The notes under the pieces: model-generated
The model's database searches: none
The model's input: the letters and a program-made list of their open reading frames with translations, nothing else
What the model was told of the DNA's origin: nothing
Assembly (NCBI RefSeq): GCF_014145635.1
Contig: NZ_JACHTC010000005.1
Span: forward strand, 62,001 to 126,000
Direction: 5' to 3'
Length of the DNA stretch: 64,000 nucleotides
Source of the DNA: Myroides sp. WP-1
Lineage (GTDB): Bacteria > Bacteroidota > Bacteroidia > Flavobacteriales > Flavobacteriaceae
Made by a program: the position numbers and the translations under genes
In this document: one piece after another, positions 1 through 8,872 of the stretch
Layout of the letters: each line of letters starts with the position of its first letter
Position numbering within the stretch: position 1 is the first letter of the stretch

Positions 1-636
1 GTTATAAATTAATTCATGTCCAAAAAAACTATCATTTATATTCAGAGATTCCCATGGATAGCTAAGTCCCGTAGTACTATCAAAATCATATTTAATAGGT
101 ATTTTAACATAGCCTATAAGTTCATTTCTGACATAAACTTCTATAAAATACAACTTCCCTCTCTTAGTTAAAATTGATAAATCTTCACCTGTATTTGGAG
201 AATACAATGGAAAATTAAAATATCCTTGTCCTCCATTCCCAATATTAGTAGGAACAGAAGTTATATCAGATTTATTACTATACGAGCTATTTCCTTTAAT
301 AGTAAAATTTTCGGAAGACATAAAATTAGTGTATATCACTCCATTACTATTTAGTATTGGAAGATTTGAATTACTATAAGTACTATCACCGGTATAAAAT
401 GCTATTCCAAAGTAAGGAGTAATACTTATCTCTAGACTAGTGGTATTAGAAAAACTATAGCTAATAGAACCTGATTCCAAATTATATAGTTTAGTGTAAT
501 TATACGGCGACTTATACCCAATATTCGCATCCTTCGTTTTAGTTTCTTTCTCTGATTGATAACTTTCTACTAAACCATCTTCTTTTGAACAAGAAAAAAG
601 CATTAAGATTAAACCTAATATTAAAAATTTCTTCAT
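1..636 (-). CDS. Lipoprotein, C-terminus cut by window edge
   Basis: The reading frame opens with an ATG at 636-634 and stays open to base 1, so 212 codons are visible and the stop lies outside the window. The N-terminus MKKFLILGLILMLFSCSKED is a lipoprotein signal with the lipobox Cys at residue 17, which predicts an outer-membrane or periplasmic lipoprotein. The rest is rich in Ser, Asn, Tyr and Thr and looks like a beta-rich extracellular fold. I do not recognise a family. It is the last gene of the left edge and faces away from the tRNA-Arg locus. Sure that it is coding, unsure of function. Confidence 0.75.
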   Translation of the reverse strand, partial: MKKFLILGLILMLFSCSKEDGLVESYQSEKETKTKDANIGYKSPYNYTKLYNLESGSISYSFSNTTSLEISITPYFGIAFYTGDSTYSNSNLPILNSNGVIYTNFMSSENFTIKGNSSYSNKSDITSVPTNIGNGGQGYFNFPLYSPNTGEDLSILTKRGKLYFIEVYVRNELIGYVKIPIKYDFDSTTGLSYPWESLNINDSFFGHELIYN

Positions 637-1265
637 GATAAATATATTTGATTGATTTTATTTAACTAAAATTAACAACTATAAATTAATCATTTCTACA
701 GTTAAACTACACAATTTGTTAATCATCTAAATTTTAATATACTACTCACTTTCCGAAGCTATCCATCCTACTATTCCCAAAACAAATAACACAATCATCC
801 ACTATCTCTACCAATCGAGATCAACTCCCTTTCTTATTTTAACATTAACTCTAATCATTATTTTAGTGATGACATCAACCCGTAATATCAGTTCATGTGT
901 CAAAAAAATTGTAGGCAGAGTAACTTTACAACAAGGTTTTAAAAAAAGTGAGTAAATACAGTTGCTCTAACCACTTTATTATTTTCAATGGAAATCGTTG
1001 AGCAAACGTAGCGTTTCAATACTACCAATTACAAAGGCACATAAATTAACTCCTTTTGGTTTGAAGATTTTCATCCCCCAAAATATCTAGACCAAGGAAA
1101 TGCACCATCCTATATTGCAAATCCTATTTGTTACCAGCGATTATTAGGATTTTGTAGCCTTCTTTTTTACAGTTGAAAAATTAAAACTCCTTGGACTAGT
1201 TTACCAAGGTCTCCCCCGCTCTTCGAAAGCATATAAAATATCTTATACTCTTTGAGTTAAAAGCA
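637..1265. other. 629-bp stretch without a recognisable gene
   Basis: Very AT-rich DNA between the lipoprotein gene and the terminator of tRNA-Arg. No open frame of useful length, no transposase remnant and no direct repeat of the tRNA 3' end was seen. It presumably holds the promoter of the leftward lipoprotein gene. It could be decayed coding sequence, but nothing specific supports that. Confidence 0.5.
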
Positions 1266-1304
1266 TAAAAAAAGGTTACACAAATGTGTAACCTTTTCCT
1301 TTTT
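1266..1304 (-). terminator. Terminator of tRNA-Arg
   Basis: Inverted repeat AAGGTTACAC / GTGTAACCTT with A-runs on one side and T-runs on the other, directly 3' of the minus-strand tRNA-Arg. On the minus strand the hairpin is followed by a T-run. Confidence 0.7.
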
Positions 1305-1305
1305 G

Positions 1306-1379
1306 TGACCACGGCAGGATTCAAACCTGCAACCTTCTGAGCCGTAATCAGATGCGCTATTCAGTTGCGCCACGTGGCC
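1306..1379 (-). tRNA. tRNA-Arg (anticodon ACG)
   Basis: The minus strand folds as a full cloverleaf of 74 nt. The acceptor stem is GGCCACG with CGTGGTC, the D arm GCGC-loop-GCGC, and the anticodon stem TCTGA/TCAGA around loop TTACGGC, giving anticodon ACG. The T arm is GCAGG-TTTGAAT-CCTGC and the discriminator base is A. CCA is not encoded, so it must be added after transcription. ACG is normally edited to ICG by TadA to read CGU, CGC and CGA. A strong promoter element lies just upstream at 1390-1428. Confidence 0.95.
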
Positions 1380-1389
1380 TAATTGCTTA

Positions 1390-1428
1390 TTGCGAGTGCA
1401 AATATAAGACGATATTCTGTAAAACCAA
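1390..1428 (-). promoter_or_regulatory. tRNA-Arg promoter with GCACTCGCAA start region
   Basis: On the minus strand TTG (1428-1426), exactly 19 nt, then TATATTTG (1406-1399), which is the Bacteroidota sigma-A consensus. It continues into GCACTCGCAA. The 18-nt block at 1390-1407 is identical to the one before the tRNA-Thr array at 61431-61448. Transcription should start near 1392, leaving a leader of about 12 nt before the tRNA. Confidence 0.8.
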
Positions 1429-1589
1429 ACTAGAATAAGGAAAAAATAGATGTTTTTTTATTTCTCCCTATTAATCAATTAAGACATAGCTTTTTAGCAA
1501 AAAACTTTTTTTCTATCCCAACCCTTTTTCTTTTTCTGCGTCTATCCTATAGTAATTAACCCAACACATAAAACACAAACGAAAAAACG

Positions 1590-2474
1590 ATGAAAAAACG
1601 CACACACACCTTAGCCTTTGCTTTTTTAGCCCTTTGCCTAACCAGTTGTAGTTCTGATGATACTACCTTAGAGATTAAACAACCGGAGCCAACCTATGAA
1701 AAACACTATTTTATTTCACAAATACAAACCGCTTTGTATTCTAAAGAATTTAAGCACGAAACCAACGGTTCTTACGAAGTACTTCCCATTCTAGAACAAG
1801 AGGATCTATTTCAACTCACCTATACGGAAGATTTTAAACTACAAACACTGCGTGATGTTTCAACGCTTTATAAAGACACAAAACCCAACAAAACCCACAC
1901 GATCGACTACAACTTCGAACTAGACGAAAAAGGGCGCTTACAAACGATGGAAAAACAAACAGGCAACATCCTCATCAGCCATCTAGGTTTTGCGTATAAA
2001 GACAATTTGTTGCACACAAATATCATGCAAGAGGAAGGAGAAACATTAGAACAAACCTTTTTTTACAACCAAGCCAACCAATTTACCAGTGCCTTAGTCA
2101 AACCTTATAGTGTTAAATTTGACTACACCTACAACGACAAGAACCAAATGATTTCCATGAAAACCCAAGGCCTAGCGATAGAATTTGGCTATACAGATGG
2201 AAAAAATCCCTTTTCACACTTGCCTTTTGATATGACAACCCTCCTCCTAGACGAGTTAAGTTTAATCCCTTTAACCTATCACTTTCCCAATCTTATCCAT
2301 TCTCTTGTCAGTCCTGACCAGGAAAACTTTACTATCGAATACACCTTCAATGAAGATCTGTACCCAATAAAAGCAACCATGTATGAGATTTTAGGCAAGA
2401 AAAAAGTAATTTACAAAGAATTCACCTATACCTATACGATTCAAAAAGTAGAAACAACAAAGCCCTTAAATTAA
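1590..2474 (+). CDS. Putative lipoprotein, DUF4595-like
   Basis: A 294-residue protein with a lipoprotein signal (lipobox LTSC, Cys about residue 20), followed by an acidic Ser-Ser-Asp-Asp stretch like that of surface-exposed Bacteroidota lipoproteins. The body carries repeated short beta-strand segments such as YNFELDEKGRL, FFYNQANQ, YTYNDKNQM and YTFNEDLYP. These resemble the RHS/YD-like strands of DUF4595-type lipoproteins, but the family call is tentative. It is monocistronic and ends inside its own terminator stem. Function unknown. Confidence 0.8.
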   Translation: MKKRTHTLAFAFLALCLTSCSSDDTTLEIKQPEPTYEKHYFISQIQTALYSKEFKHETNGSYEVLPILEQEDLFQLTYTEDFKLQTLRDVSTLYKDTKPNKTHTIDYNFELDEKGRLQTMEKQTGNILISHLGFAYKDNLLHTNIMQEEGETLEQTFFYNQANQFTSALVKPYSVKFDYTYNDKNQMISMKTQGLAIEFGYTDGKNPFSHLPFDMTTLLLDELSLIPLTYHFPNLIHSLVSPDQENFTIEYTFNEDLYPIKATMYEILGKKKVIYKEFTYTYTIQKVETTKPLN

Positions 2475-2490
2475 GGGCTTTGTTGTTTTG
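2453..2490 (+). terminator. Long terminator containing the stop codon
   Basis: A 17-bp perfect inverted repeat (2453-2469 with 2471-2487) followed by T residues. The stop codon TAA of the preceding lipoprotein gene (2472-2474) lies inside the stem, so translation termination and hairpin formation overlap. Confidence 0.85.
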
Positions 2491-2610
2491 ATGCTCTACT
2501 AGCATGGAGTACAGAAAAACTGTACATTATACTAAAGTTTTTAAAATGTATTTTATTGACTAAAAATAGTTAGTATTTTAACAATACCAATTCTATTAAA
2601 ATACAGTATT

Positions 2611-2994
2611 ATGAAAAAATTATTTTTAGCTCTTGCCTTTGTATTTGCATGTGGAACAACAACAGCTTTCGCGAATGAAAGTGATAGCCCAGAACAGATT
2701 TACAAGTATTTTAAACAATATGACTACGAAATTGTTGTTTGGAAACAATTGAGAAACAATGGTTCTGGTCCAACTATGATGCAGATACTTCACAAGGAAG
2801 TAGGAAGAAACACGATGTCTTTTATCAATAATCGCATCAATGCTTTAAAGCAATCCTATCCTGGTACTCCACAAGAACCCATTACGGTGATGAATATGAT
2901 ACCGTATGAGTATGAGCCGGGGGATTTTTATGATCCAATAATTACAAATCCAAATCCTAACGTTCCTTTTGAAGAAGTTATACCAAGAGGCTAA
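2611..2994 (+). CDS. Small secreted protein of unknown function
   Basis: 127 residues with a clear Sec signal peptide (MKKLFLALAFVFACGTTTAFA, cut after about residue 21). The mature part is about 105 residues, has no cysteine and ends in a Pro/Asn-rich tail (NPNPN...VPRG-like). I do not recognise the family. It is flanked by terminators on both sides, so it is probably a single-gene transcript. The 120-bp upstream region is AT-rich. Confidence 0.7.
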   Translation: MKKLFLALAFVFACGTTTAFANESDSPEQIYKYFKQYDYEIVVWKQLRNNGSGPTMMQILHKEVGRNTMSFINNRINALKQSYPGTPQEPITVMNMIPYEYEPGDFYDPIITNPNPNVPFEEVIPRG

Positions 2995-3083
2995 TTTCAA
3001 CTAAGTCAATGCGCTAACTAATCATTTTAAATAAAGCATGAGGAAGTCGTTTTAACGAATACTTCATGTGGTTTTTACACCTT

Positions 3084-3138
3084 AAAAGTTTATCAGTAAT
3101 GTTCTAAATTTTTTTTGAACTTCTGATAAACTTTTTTT
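3084..3138. terminator. Bidirectional terminator
   Basis: AAAAGTTTATCAG pairs with CTGATAAACTTTT across a 26-nt loop, with T-runs on both strands. It sits between the small secreted protein gene and the convergent membrane protein gene and can serve both. Confidence 0.7.
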
Positions 3139-3143
3139 TATTA

Positions 3144-3509
3144 CTACATCTTGTTGTAAAACAAGTAGATCAGCGTTGTAATTAAAAAAATAAGTAGGTA
3201 AAAATAGAGTGGATTTCCTGTAAACATTCCGATAATCAAGAACAAAAAAGTGGCTACCGCACCTATTAACAGGAAGTTAAACGTTTCTTTGTCGATAAAA
3301 TCATCGAATTCATCTTCTTCTTCGCGTATTTCCTTTTCTAGTTGTTGGGTGCGTTCTTGCAGTTGGGCTCTTTTTTCTGCCCATGTTTTTTTTAGCGACT
3401 TATCCTTGAATTTTTTTGCCTTTTTTCGCACTACGAGTTGTGACTTACCGTAGCGATATCCTAGGTAGTCAAGTAATAAAACAAGTAATAGAAAGACAAA
3501 TTTAATCAT
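3144..3509 (-). CDS. Small membrane protein with central coiled coil
   Basis: 121 residues from the ATG at 3509; an upstream TTG in frame at 3536 lies at the predicted transcription start and is less likely. It has one membrane segment at the N-terminus (FVFLLLVLLLDYLGY), a charged coiled-coil of about 45 residues rich in Lys, Glu and Gln, and two closely spaced C-terminal membrane segments. No family recognised. It lies directly downstream of rho on the same strand but has its own promoter, so it is probably transcribed separately. Confidence 0.7.
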   Translation of the reverse strand: MIKFVFLLLVLLLDYLGYRYGKSQLVVRKKAKKFKDKSLKKTWAEKRAQLQERTQQLEKEIREEEDEFDDFIDKETFNFLLIGAVATFLFLIIGMFTGNPLYFYLLIFLITTLIYLFYNKM

Positions 3510-3540
3510 AGAATATAATAATTCACCCAATGGCAAAGCG

Positions 3541-3572
3541 CAAAAATAGTAAACTATCTAGTTTCTCTACAA
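3541..3572 (-). promoter_or_regulatory. Promoter of the coiled-coil membrane protein gene
   Basis: Minus-strand TATTTTTG at 3548-3541, with TTG 21 nt upstream (3572-3570). This places the transcript start near 3534 and supports the ATG at 3509. Confidence 0.5.
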
Positions 3573-3616
3573 AAAAAATAAAAAAAGAGAGTGTTTCAGC
3601 TGAAACACCCTCTTTT
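3566..3616 (-). terminator. rho terminator
   Basis: On the minus strand GAGGGTGTTTCAG pairs with CTGAAACACTCTC and is followed by a long T-run, 23 nt after the rho stop codon. It is a classic intrinsic terminator at the end of the Rho gene. Confidence 0.85.
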
Positions 3617-3638
3617 CAATTATATTCAAAATCACTAA

Positions 3639-5465
3639 TTATCCTTGAATTTCAGCAAAAAACTCTTCGTTGTTTTTTGTGTTTTTGATCGAATCAATAA
3701 TCGATGTCATCGCTTCAATAGAGTTCATGTCATCCATTACTTTTCGAACGGTCCACGTGCGTTGCAATGCATCTCTGTCTAGCAATTCATCATCGCGACG
3801 TGTACTTGATGAAGTAATATCAATTGCAGGATAAATGCGTTTATTCGCCAATTTACGATCCAATTGAAGCTCCATATTTCCAGTTCCTTTGAACTCCTCG
3901 AAAATAACCTCATCCATCTTAGATCCTGTATCAACTAAAGCCGTAGCAATAATACTCAACGATCCTCCGTTTTCGATATTACGCGCTGCTCCGAAGAAGC
4001 GTTTTGGTTTTTGTAGTGCATTAGCATCTACCCCTCCACTCAATACTTTTCCTGAAGCAGGTTGTACGGTATTGTAAGCACGTGCTAAACGCGTAATTGA
4101 ATCTAATAAAATTACAACATCATGTCCACACTCCACCAAACGTTTGGCTTTTTCTAAAACGATATTGGCCACTTTTACGTGACGTTCTGCTGGTTCATCA
4201 AATGTTGAAGCGATTACTTCTGCACGTACGCTACGTTGCATATCCGTAACCTCTTCTGGACGTTCATCAATTAACAATACAATCAAGTAAACCTCAGGGT
4301 GATTGGCAGCAATTGCATTAGCAACATCTTTTAACAACATGGTTTTTCCCGTTTTCGGTTGGGCAACGATCATGCCGCGTTGTCCTTTTCCGATTGGAGC
4401 AAACATATCCATAATACGCGTTGAAGTTGTACTTCTCAACTCGTCTAATTTAAATTTTTCTGTTGGGAAAATAGGTGTTAAATGCTCAAATGAAACGCGA
4501 TCTCTCACACTTTGAGGATCATGTCCATTGATTTTCAATACGCGTACCAAAGGGAAAAACTTTTCACCTTCTTTTGGTGGACGCACCACTCCTTTTACAG
4601 TATCTCCTGTTTTCAATCCAAAAAGGCGAATTTGAGATTGAGACAAATAGATGTCATCTGGTGAAGATAAATAATTGTAATCTGCAGAACGCAAGAAACC
4701 ATAACCATCAGGCATCATTTCTAATACTCCTTCGCTTTCAATAATACCATCAAACTCATAATCAGGTTCTCTGAAATTATTCTTTTGTTGTGCGTTATTG
4801 TTGTTGGATTGGTTTTGATTTCGCTGTTGATTTCTATTGCCTTGTTGATTGGGATTTTGTTTTTTAGTTTCCTGTTCAACTGAAGGCTGTTCACTTACAA
4901 CTGAAGGCTCAGTTTCGTTTTTTGTAGTATCTTGTGCAATAGGTTGACGTTGATCTTCTCCTTGTTGCTTTTTGTTATTCTTGAAGTCGCGCTTTTGGAA
5001 ATCGCGCTTTGCGTTGTCATTTTTTTTCTTTGGGCTGAATTCTTTGCGGTTATCACGTGGATTCGCTTTTTGATCAGCTTTAACGGTATCTCGCTCTACT
5101 ATTGCATTTTCTTCCGCAGATTCAATGACTTTATGTTCTATTTTTTCAGTCTTTTGTTGTTGTTTCCCTTCCACTGGTGTTGTTCCAACCTCCGTTGTTT
5201 GTTTCGCTAGTCTTGGGCGTTTAGTTTTTTCGACTGTCGTAGCTTCTGCTGGCGCTGTTTGCACTGCCTCTGCTTGAACTGCTTTTTCTTTTTGTGCAAC
5301 AGGCTTCGGCGCTTTAGCTTTAACTTCTGTTGGAGCTTGAAGCGATATTATTCGCTCAATTAATTCTCCTTTTTTTAAAGTCGACACCTTAGTCAGCTTA
5401 GCCTTCTTCGCGATCTCCTGAAGGTCAGAAACCTTCATTTTTTCTAATTGGGAAATGTCAAACAT
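3639..5465 (-). CDS. rho: Transcription termination factor Rho
   Basis: Hexameric RNA-dependent ATPase/helicase that ends transcription. Order of domains: Rho N-terminal helical domain (about 1-45, [14 protein letters not shown]), a long Ala/Glu/Gln/Asn-rich low-complexity insert (about 50-234), the RNA-binding cold-shock fold (about 235-310, DGYGFLRS) and the RecA-like ATPase. Walker A is QPKTGKT (about 369-375) and Walker B VVILLD (about 450-455). At 608 residues it is far longer than the E. coli protein (about 420) because of the insert, a feature shared by Bacteroidota Rho. It is divergent from the DUF4293 gene, a common flavobacterial pairing. Identification is certain. Confidence 0.98.
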   Translation of the reverse strand: MFDISQLEKMKVSDLQEIAKKAKLTKVSTLKKGELIERIISLQAPTEVKAKAPKPVAQKEKAVQAEAVQTAPAEATTVEKTKRPRLAKQTTEVGTTPVEGKQQQKTEKIEHKVIESAEENAIVERDTVKADQKANPRDNRKEFSPKKKNDNAKRDFQKRDFKNNKKQQGEDQRQPIAQDTTKNETEPSVVSEQPSVEQETKKQNPNQQGNRNQQRNQNQSNNNNAQQKNNFREPDYEFDGIIESEGVLEMMPDGYGFLRSADYNYLSSPDDIYLSQSQIRLFGLKTGDTVKGVVRPPKEGEKFFPLVRVLKINGHDPQSVRDRVSFEHLTPIFPTEKFKLDELRSTTSTRIMDMFAPIGKGQRGMIVAQPKTGKTMLLKDVANAIAANHPEVYLIVLLIDERPEEVTDMQRSVRAEVIASTFDEPAERHVKVANIVLEKAKRLVECGHDVVILLDSITRLARAYNTVQPASGKVLSGGVDANALQKPKRFFGAARNIENGGSLSIIATALVDTGSKMDEVIFEEFKGTGNMELQLDRKLANKRIYPAIDITSSSTRRDDELLDRDALQRTWTVRKVMDDMNSIEAMTSIIDSIKNTKNNEEFFAEIQG

Positions 5466-5624
5466 ATAAATGTTTATAGATTATAAATAAATGAGTTGTG
5501 TCTTAAAAATAAGAATGGAATTTTTATTAGTAGAAGTGTCGTATTATGAAGTACTTACGACATAACTGTTGCAATAATACGAATTATTTTTAATATTTAA
5601 TATGTTTTTATAAAAAAGAAACCT

Positions 5625-5632
5625 TACTTTTG
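5625..5632 (+). promoter_or_regulatory. -7 element of the DUF4293 gene
   Basis: TACTTTTG fits the Bacteroidota -7 consensus TAnnTTTG. Transcription would begin near 5638, downstream of an in-frame GTG at 5634, so the ATG at 5658 is the likely start. Confidence 0.55.
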
Positions 5633-5657
5633 TGTGAGTTACAGAAAACCAATCATC

Positions 5658-6074
5658 ATGCTACAGCGAATTCAAACCGTATATATGTTATTAGCCTTAA
5701 TTGCGCTAGGCGTATTGCCCTTTGTTTTTCCTTTATGGTACAATGCACAACAAGAGGAAGTTTACTTTATGTTTGTTCCTAGTTTCACCATCTTATTTGG
5801 GGTGTGTACAGCATTGACAGCCGTAAGTATTATGAACTACAAAAATAGACAACGACAGTTTGTTTGCAACAGACTGACTATGATATTAAACGTTATACTA
5901 TTAGGATTATTTGTTTATCGAACACTAACTGTATCTGGAGAAGCGTCAGAAATCGTTTCTGAGAAAGGTATTGGGATGTTCCTCCCTATTGTTTCTATCC
6001 TGTTGCTTGTATTAGCAAACAGAGCCATCAAAAAGGATGAGGATCTTGTAAAATCTGTGGATCGTTTGCGATAA
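5658..6074 (+). CDS. DUF4293 family membrane protein
   Basis: 138 residues beginning MLQRIQTVYMLL, the usual start of this Bacteroidota family. Four hydrophobic segments are evident (LALIALGVLPFVF, FTILFGVCTALTAV, LTMILNVILLGLFV, FLPIVSILLLVLA), so it is an inner-membrane protein. Its biochemical role is unknown. The gene lies head-to-head with rho. A GTG 24 bp upstream is also in frame but overlaps the predicted promoter. Confidence 0.85.
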   Translation: MLQRIQTVYMLLALIALGVLPFVFPLWYNAQQEEVYFMFVPSFTILFGVCTALTAVSIMNYKNRQRQFVCNRLTMILNVILLGLFVYRTLTVSGEASEIVSEKGIGMFLPIVSILLLVLANRAIKKDEDLVKSVDRLR

Positions 6075-6102
6075 ACCTAACATCTTAGTTTATTAGTGCG
6101 TA

Positions 6103-6138
6103 GAAAAAACCGAACAATTACAATTGTTCGGTTTTTTT
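6103..6138. terminator. Shared bidirectional terminator
   Basis: AAAAAACCGAACAATT and its complement form an almost perfect hairpin with T-runs on both strands. It separates the rightward DUF4293 gene from the leftward phosphodiesterase gene. The stop codon of the latter (6120-6118) lies within it. Confidence 0.85.
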
Positions 6139-6630
6139 GTTTTTAGACCATTCTATTACCTCTAAATCCTTGATCGTACCCTGATCTACTACAAAACGCA
6201 GCATGGTTCGAACTTGATGGAAGCCACTAATACCTGCAGCTCCTGGATTTAAATGCAATACTTTGTATTGCGGATCATATTGCACTTTCAAAATATGGGA
6301 ATGTCCACAGATATACAAACCTGGTTTTTCTTTGCTCAACTGATTCTTTACTTGCGTGCGATATTTTCCTGGATACCCTCCGATATGAATCATGTACACC
6401 TTCATTCCTTCACAAGTAAACAACTGTTCTTCTGGAAATTCAACGCGTGCTTCTGCATCGTCGATATTGCCATATACAGCGCGCAACGGTTTGTGTTTTT
6501 TTATCTCATCTGTCACCTCGAGATTTCCAATATCTCCTGCATGCCAAACTTCATCGGCTTGTTTGACATATTTAAGTATAGACTCATCCACACAACTATG
6601 TGTATCAGACAACAATAATATCTTCTTCAA
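6118..6630 (-). CDS. YfcE/MJ0936-type metallophosphoesterase
   Basis: 170-residue calcineurin-like phosphoesterase. Metal-binding motifs are visible: LSDTHSCVD (Asp-x-His), HAGDIGN (GD-x-G), VYGNID (GN-x-D), and GHSHILK with an upstream HIGG near the C-terminal half. This set matches the small YfcE/MJ0936 phosphodiesterases, whose natural substrates are poorly known. It is cytoplasmic, with no signal peptide. It is 20 bp downstream of the M64-type peptidase gene on the same strand, so the two may be co-transcribed. Confidence 0.85.
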   Translation of the reverse strand: MKKILLLSDTHSCVDESILKYVKQADEVWHAGDIGNLEVTDEIKKHKPLRAVYGNIDDAEARVEFPEEQLFTCEGMKVYMIHIGGYPGKYRTQVKNQLSKEKPGLYICGHSHILKVQYDPQYKVLHLNPGAAGISGFHQVRTMLRFVVDQGTIKDLEVIEWSKNKKTEQL

Positions 6631-6650
6631 TTTACTCGTTTTAGTTGCTG

Positions 6651-7931
6651 TTAATCTATATAAAAATGAATCAATTTTTCAATCGCGTTTTGACAAACTA
6701 CACAAAATTCATGGTGTTGATTGGTGCGCATACGACACTCCAACGCACCTTTGTAAATTCCATTCCCAGGCAACCCTTCATATACTCCTAATGGATATTT
6801 CTTCGCCTGATCCAACGATGTTGGCACAGGGGTTCCCTTCTTTAGCTGTCCCTTCCATTTAGATTCAAAATCCTTTAATGTCGTGATATTTTGTTCCCAT
6901 GGCTCCGTCTGATTAGAAATGAAATCACTCAATACGTCTTGTTCATAAAAGTATTCATCTGCCAACCCAGCAAAACTATGTCCAAACTCATGAACTACCA
7001 CAGGTTTGAAATCTTTGTGTCCTGTAGTGGTCAATGTATACGAATTGTAAATACCTCCTCCACCGTACACCTTAGTATTCGCCAAAATAACAATATGTTC
7101 ATACGGAATTCCCGCTAAGAGATCGTGTACTTTCTTCAGGCGATTGGTCGTTAAATAACGTTCAGAATAAAACGTGTCAAAGTTAGACTCTACTGCTGTT
7201 TTCTTCCATTCTCCAGTACGTGGAACACTAACTCCTGAATCAATAGAAGTGCTCTTAACAGCAATAAAATTAAAATTATCCGAGAATTGATCAAAAGGTT
7301 TATGCTTGAATATTTCTTGTACAGCTATGCGTGCTGCTTCCATAAACTGATCCATTCCTTGTTCTGTGTATCCTTCTGCCATTAAAACCACATTGATCGC
7401 CTTGTTAGTATCCTTTGCACGGTGAAGATATTCATGAGGTGTTAACTCTTGTATTCCTTTATCGTGAATCAGGATATCATTGGGTTGAATAACGTGAGAT
7501 AGCCTCGTTTTCTCTGCTCCTGATTCATCAAACAAAACAACTTCTACTCGCGTTTTTTGTTTGGGAAAAGGAACTAAAAATACATTTTCAAAACTCTTTA
7601 TTGTCGTTCTGGCTTCTTCTGTTGATAACCATTCTTGAAATAAAGTACTAAAACTCGTGGTGTAAATTAACTGATTGGTTGCTTCATCGTAGAGGTGTAT
7701 TTGTCCGTTACCTCGTAAAGCATTTTCCCCTAAATGATGTGTTCGCCCTGCCCATAAAGGATAACGTCCTAGCTCATCCAAAGAGATAAACTGTTGCGCT
7801 GCATTTCCTCCAAAAACATAATCTAAACGCAACGTCTTATTCTCAAAATACTGATCAAAATCTTGCGCTTGCATTGTTGTGCACATTCCTCCTAGTAATA
7901 GTGCTAAGGCGAGTTTTTTTATCGTTCTCAT
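6651..7931 (-). CDS. Secreted M64-family zinc peptidase
   Basis: About 426 residues from the ATG at 7931 (a TTG six codons earlier is less likely). An N-terminal signal peptide (MRTIKKLALALLLGG...MQAQ) directs export. After an N-terminal beta domain, the catalytic part carries VVHEFGHSFAGLADEY near residue 313: the HExxH zinc site with the third ligand Asp, as in IgA peptidase M64 proteins. A Cys-rich C-terminus (LECRMRTN...FCVVCQ) is also typical of Bacteroidota members. Its substrate is unknown. Secreted to the periplasm or cell surface; no type IX sorting domain is visible. Confidence 0.88.
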   Translation of the reverse strand: MRTIKKLALALLLGGMCTTMQAQDFDQYFENKTLRLDYVFGGNAAQQFISLDELGRYPLWAGRTHHLGENALRGNGQIHLYDEATNQLIYTTSFSTLFQEWLSTEEARTTIKSFENVFLVPFPKQKTRVEVVLFDESGAEKTRLSHVIQPNDILIHDKGIQELTPHEYLHRAKDTNKAINVVLMAEGYTEQGMDQFMEAARIAVQEIFKHKPFDQFSDNFNFIAVKSTSIDSGVSVPRTGEWKKTAVESNFDTFYSERYLTTNRLKKVHDLLAGIPYEHIVILANTKVYGGGGIYNSYTLTTTGHKDFKPVVVHEFGHSFAGLADEYFYEQDVLSDFISNQTEPWEQNITTLKDFESKWKGQLKKGTPVPTSLDQAKKYPLGVYEGLPGNGIYKGALECRMRTNQHHEFCVVCQNAIEKLIHFYID

Positions 7932-8103
7932 GATATCGTTTCTTTTCAAAAAGTAAAAATAGGATTATTTCGTTATTGTTTGGTATTTGTTTGATGTTTG
8001 TTGCTTGATGAATTCTCAATTAAAGATGATATCGCCTAACTTTAGCTAATACTCTTCATAATCGATTACTGCTTCCTGCTAACTATTTTCCACTTTTTTA
8101 AAG

Positions 8104-8111
8104 TATATTTG
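8104..8111 (+). promoter_or_regulatory. -7 element of the truA-ABC operon
   Basis: TATATTTG matches TAnnTTTG and lies 23 nt before the truA start codon. No TTG is present at the ideal 19-nt spacing. Confidence 0.5.
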
Positions 8112-8134
8112 TAGCCTTATAAACTGAATTTATT

Positions 8135-8872
8135 TTGAGATATTTTATCGAATTTGCATATAACGGTACGGATTATCACGGTTGGCAATTACAACCCAAT
8201 GCCCCTACTGTACAGCAAACGCTAACTGAAGCTATTTCGACTTTACTACGTCAACCCATCGAACTTGTTGGTGCTGGTAGAACAGATGCTGGTGTACATG
8301 CCAAGCAAATGTTTGCTCATTTTGATTATGAGCTACCGTTGGATAAATCTGCTTTAATTCAAAAAATGAATTCTTTTTTACCCCCAAATATAGTGGTCTA
8401 TCAGTTTCACGATGTTGCGGCTGATGCTCATGCGCGATTTGATGCAACAGATCGAACATATGAATATCACATTCACCTGTTTAAAGATGCCTTTGTCCAT
8501 CCGTTGAGTTATTATCACCACCGCCCTTTAGATGTGACATTGATGAATCAAGCGGCTCAAATCCTATTTGAATATGAAGACTTCGAGTGTTTTTCAAAAA
8601 CACATACGGATGTTTTCACCTTCAATTGCACAATCTACAAAGCTGAATGGACTATAATCAACGACAATCAATTGGTATTCACCATACGTGCCAATCGATT
8701 TTTGCGCAATATGGTACGCGCTATTGTGGGGACTTTAATTAATGTTGGTTTACACAAAATCACATTGGATGATTTTAGAGCCATTATCGAAAGCAAAGAC
8801 CGAGGAAAAGCTGGTTTCTCAGTTCCCGGAAAAGGCTTATTTTTAACAAAAGTAGGTTACCCTTATTTATGA
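8135..8872 (+). CDS. truA: tRNA pseudouridine(38-40) synthase TruA
   Basis: Converts uridines 38-40 of tRNA anticodon arms to pseudouridine. The 245-residue protein shows the family start RYFIEFAYNGTDYHGWQLQ and the catalytic loop GAGRTDAGVHA with Asp51 as nucleophile, plus NRFLRNMVRAIVGTL in the C-terminal half. The start codon is TTG at 8135: this is where the family's conserved N-terminus begins and no ATG is available nearby. The stop overlaps the ATG of the next gene (ATGA), showing translational coupling with the ABC exporter. Confidence 0.95.
   Translation: MRYFIEFAYNGTDYHGWQLQPNAPTVQQTLTEAISTLLRQPIELVGAGRTDAGVHAKQMFAHFDYELPLDKSALIQKMNSFLPPNIVVYQFHDVAADAHARFDATDRTYEYHIHLFKDAFVHPLSYYHHRPLDVTLMNQAAQILFEYEDFECFSKTHTDVFTFNCTIYKAEWTIINDNQLVFTIRANRFLRNMVRAIVGTLINVGLHKITLDDFRAIIESKDRGKAGFSVPGKGLFLTKVGYPYL

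Noticed and set aside
1306-1379. tRNA-Arg as an attachment site of an integrated element
   Set aside because: No integrase gene and no second copy of the tRNA 3' end was found in the window.
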